Below, in pieces: positions 62,167 to 64,000 of a stretch of 64,000 bases of DNA (within the stretch, counting starts at the first letter, position 1; every line of letters begins with the position of its first letter). This stretch comes from JAXLYE01 sp046351595 (GTDB lineage: Bacteria > Myxococcota_A > Polyangia > Palsa-1104 > JAEUJZ01). The stretch spans positions 657,616 to 721,615 of the forward strand of contig JAXLYE010000007.1 in the NCBI GenBank assembly GCA_046351595.1, written 5' to 3'. Position numbers and translations under genes: made by a program. The notes under the pieces were generated by a model. The model worked only from the letters and a program-made list of their open reading frames with translations. It did no database searches and was not told the origin of the DNA.

Positions 62167-62218
62167 CTCACTCGGCAATGCCGAGTGAGCCTCCCCCCGC
62201 CGCGCGTTTCTCGCGCGG
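62167..62218. terminator. Two hairpins between convergent genes
   Basis: CTCACTCGGCA-A-TGCCGAGTGAG (62167-62189) is a perfect inverted repeat with 11-base arms. CCGCGCG-TTTCT-CGCGCGG (62200-62218) follows. They lie between the convergent lysin-like and aminotransferase genes and probably end transcription from both sides; neither has a long T-run. Confidence 0.65.
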
Positions 62219-62293
62219 GTTGGTCTTTGGACAAAGTCCGGTGCTCTGTGTCTGAGCTCGGGCCCTGCCCGGGGTCGACTCAGCCCGCCAGCT

Positions 62294-63620
62294 TCAGCGC
62301 GCGAGCGCCCGATCCGCCTCGGTGAGGGCGGCGTCGATGATACGGAAGCCCTCGGCGAGCTCCTCTTCCGTGATGCACAGCGGCGGGTTGGTCATGATCG
62401 TATTCCAGCGAACGAAGGTATAGAGCCCGTTCGCCCGCAGGTGACGCGCAATCGCCTGCATCGCCGGCGCGGTCCCGTTGTAGGCCGTGAACGGCGTGAA
62501 CGGCTCGCGGCTGCTCACCAGCTCGAGGATGCCGAAGAGCCCGATGCTGCGCGCCGCGCCGAGGCACGGGTGCTTCTCGTACAGCGCGGCGTGGTGGCGC
62601 TTCATGACCTCGCCCATCTTGGCGGCGCGCTCGATCAGGCCGTCCTCTTCGTACACGCGGATCGAGGCCAGGGCCGCGGCGCACCCCATGGGGTGGCTGT
62701 TGTACGTCAGCCCCGCCGAGAAGATGTTCTGATCGAAGTGCTTGGCGATCTTGCGGCGCATGCCGACGGCGCCGAGCGGCAGGTAGCTCGAGGTGAGCCC
62801 CTTGGCCATGGTCAGCAGGTCCGGAACGACACCCCAGTGATCGACGGCGAACCACTTCCCGGTGCGCCCGAAGCCGGCCATGACCTCGTCGCAGATCAGC
62901 AGGATGCCGTGCTTGTCGCAGAGCTCGCGCAGGCCCTGCATGTATCCGTCCGGCGGGATGAGCACGCCGTTGGTCCCGACCACGGTCTCCACGAGGATCG
63001 CGGCGATGTTCTGCGGCCCCTCGAACATGATGACCTCGGCGAGCTCGCGCAGCGAGTCGGCGACGGGCTCGGGGTCCTTTTTGCCCCACTTGTGGAAGTC
63101 CGGGAAGCGCACGACGCCGGGGATGCCCGGCTCCGCCGCCCAGCGCCGCGGATCGCCGGTCAGCGTCATCGCGCCGGCGGTGCCGCCGTGGTAGCTGCGG
63201 TACCGCGCGAGCACCTTGCTGCGGCCGGTGTACAGGCGCGCGATCTTGACCGCGTTCTCGTTGGCCTCGGCGCCGCCGTTGGTGAAGAAGAAGGCGTCGA
63301 TGTCACCCGGGCACAGCTCGGCGAGCTTGCGACCCAAAAGCGCGCGCGGCTCGTGCGCCATGAACGGGTTCGCGTACGCGAGCTTCTCGGCCTGCTGCTT
63401 GATCGCGTCGATCACGCGCGCATCGCCGTGCCCGATGTTGACGCTCATGAGCTGGCTGTTGAAGTCGAGGAAGCGCTTCCCCTCGGGCGTGAAGAAGCAG
63501 GCGCCCTTGGCCGTCGCGACGGGGATGGGGTCGATCGAGGACTGCGCAGACCACTCGTACATCGTGTGCTGCTTGCAGAGGTCGACGATTTCTTGTGCGG
63601 TGAGCTGTTTGTTGGTCATG
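62294..63620 (-). CDS. Class III pyridoxal-phosphate aminotransferase
   Basis: A 442-residue PLP enzyme of the omega-amino acid:pyruvate / 4-aminobutyrate group. Landmarks are FLDFNSQLMSVNIGHGDARV, FFFTNGGAEANENAVKIARLYTGR (split; cofactor phosphate binding), RSYHGGTAGAMTLTGDPRRW, the PLP-ring Asp in LLICDEVMAGFGRTGKW, and the Schiff-base Lys in LTMAKGLTSSYLPLGAV. ATG 63618-63620 (MTNKQLTAQEIVDLCKQH) is the family-typical start. The exact amino donor cannot be told from sequence. No pathway genes are adjacent. It lies outside the island on the right. Confidence 0.9.
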
Positions 63621-64000
63621 TTCGTGAGGTCTCGCGTTCGCAAGCGTTGAGGTCCATCGGCCAAGGAGCGGGCTCGTGGGGCCGTGCGAGCGGCCCGGGG
63701 CCGCGGCCGGAAGGAGCCGTGCGGCACGAGACTACGGAAGACAGGCCCGGCAAGGAAGACCCGTTGAGGCCGGACGCGCGGTTTTTGCGGCTGAGGCGCC
63801 GCCCCGCACCGGCAGGTCACGCTGACGCGCTGTGCTGACGCGCTGCCGCTGACGCGCTGCCGCTCCGACGCTGCTTCAGGAAGCAGCCGGCCGCCGCCGC
63901 TCACGCCGTGCAGCGACCGCCGGGCCGCGGACGCGTCGAACCGATCCGCGGGCCCTGACCGGCCGCGGCTGCGCGACGGGACGCGATGAACGGAACAGTC
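63621..64000. other. Upstream region of the aminotransferase gene with 12-bp repeats
   Basis: I see no gene in these 380 bases. GCTGACGCGCTG is repeated at 63821, 63834 and 63848 (spacing 13 and 14 bases), followed by a partial copy. The repeats lie about 200 bases before the aminotransferase start. Confidence 0.5.

Overview
The window is very GC-rich, gene-dense DNA from what is most probably a Myxococcota (myxobacterial or related deltaproteobacterial) chromosome. The reasons are the many Hanks-type Ser/Thr kinases, two FHA-sigma54 activators, a kinase with WD40 propellers, a MYXO-CTERM-like protein tail, many lipoproteins, and codons that nearly always end in G or C. The assignment comes from gene content only; no rRNA or tRNA was found.

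Layout. 1-11.2 kb is a housekeeping and envelope region. It holds rplT-pheS-pheT (pheT runs off the left edge), a CpxA-like sensor kinase with a histidine-rich insertion divergent from a CpxP/Spy-like periplasmic protein, a beta-barrel protein, a TonB-dependent-receptor-like protein, a Cys-rich repeat protein and two small envelope proteins. It ends in the N-terminal third of a Ser/Thr kinase gene. 59.5-64 kb is again ordinary chromosome: a REC-GAF protein, a collagen-like/peptidoglycan-binding protein and a class III aminotransferase. It begins with the next piece of the same kinase.

The main result is that the 48.26 kb between these pieces looks like an integrated genomic island. The left kinase fragment breaks at ATCCTGCGCAT (11200-11210). 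The right fragment resumes in the same frame at an identical 11-mer (59458-59468), directly restoring the subdomain that leads to the HRD loop. A tyrosine integrase lies just inside the right end. Joining the two inner ends gives GGGTA-N11-TACCC, a symmetric core as expected of attP.

Inside the island, left to right: a flavin aromatic hydroxylase with a membrane partner; a beta-helix lipoprotein; a giant kinase-STAND-WD40 protein followed by an FHA-sigma54 activator; a lipoprotein protease followed by a probable leukocidin-type pore-forming toxin; a two-component/Ser-Thr kinase cluster with overlapping genes; and a second FHA-sigma54 activator. Next come a c-di-GMP group (PilZ-REC, GGDEF, an orphan GvpF/L protein), two divergent operons each headed or followed by a kinase-cyclase-like-AAA protein, and a class I terpene synthase whose start overlaps the stop of its kinase regulator. 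The right part has surface lipoproteins, an outer-membrane protein, a REC-GGDEF protein, a large hybrid kinase and the integrase. No conjugation, replication or phage structural genes were seen. An A/T-containing motif (CCGAATC and relatives) recurs in the island's intergenic regions and may be a shared control element.
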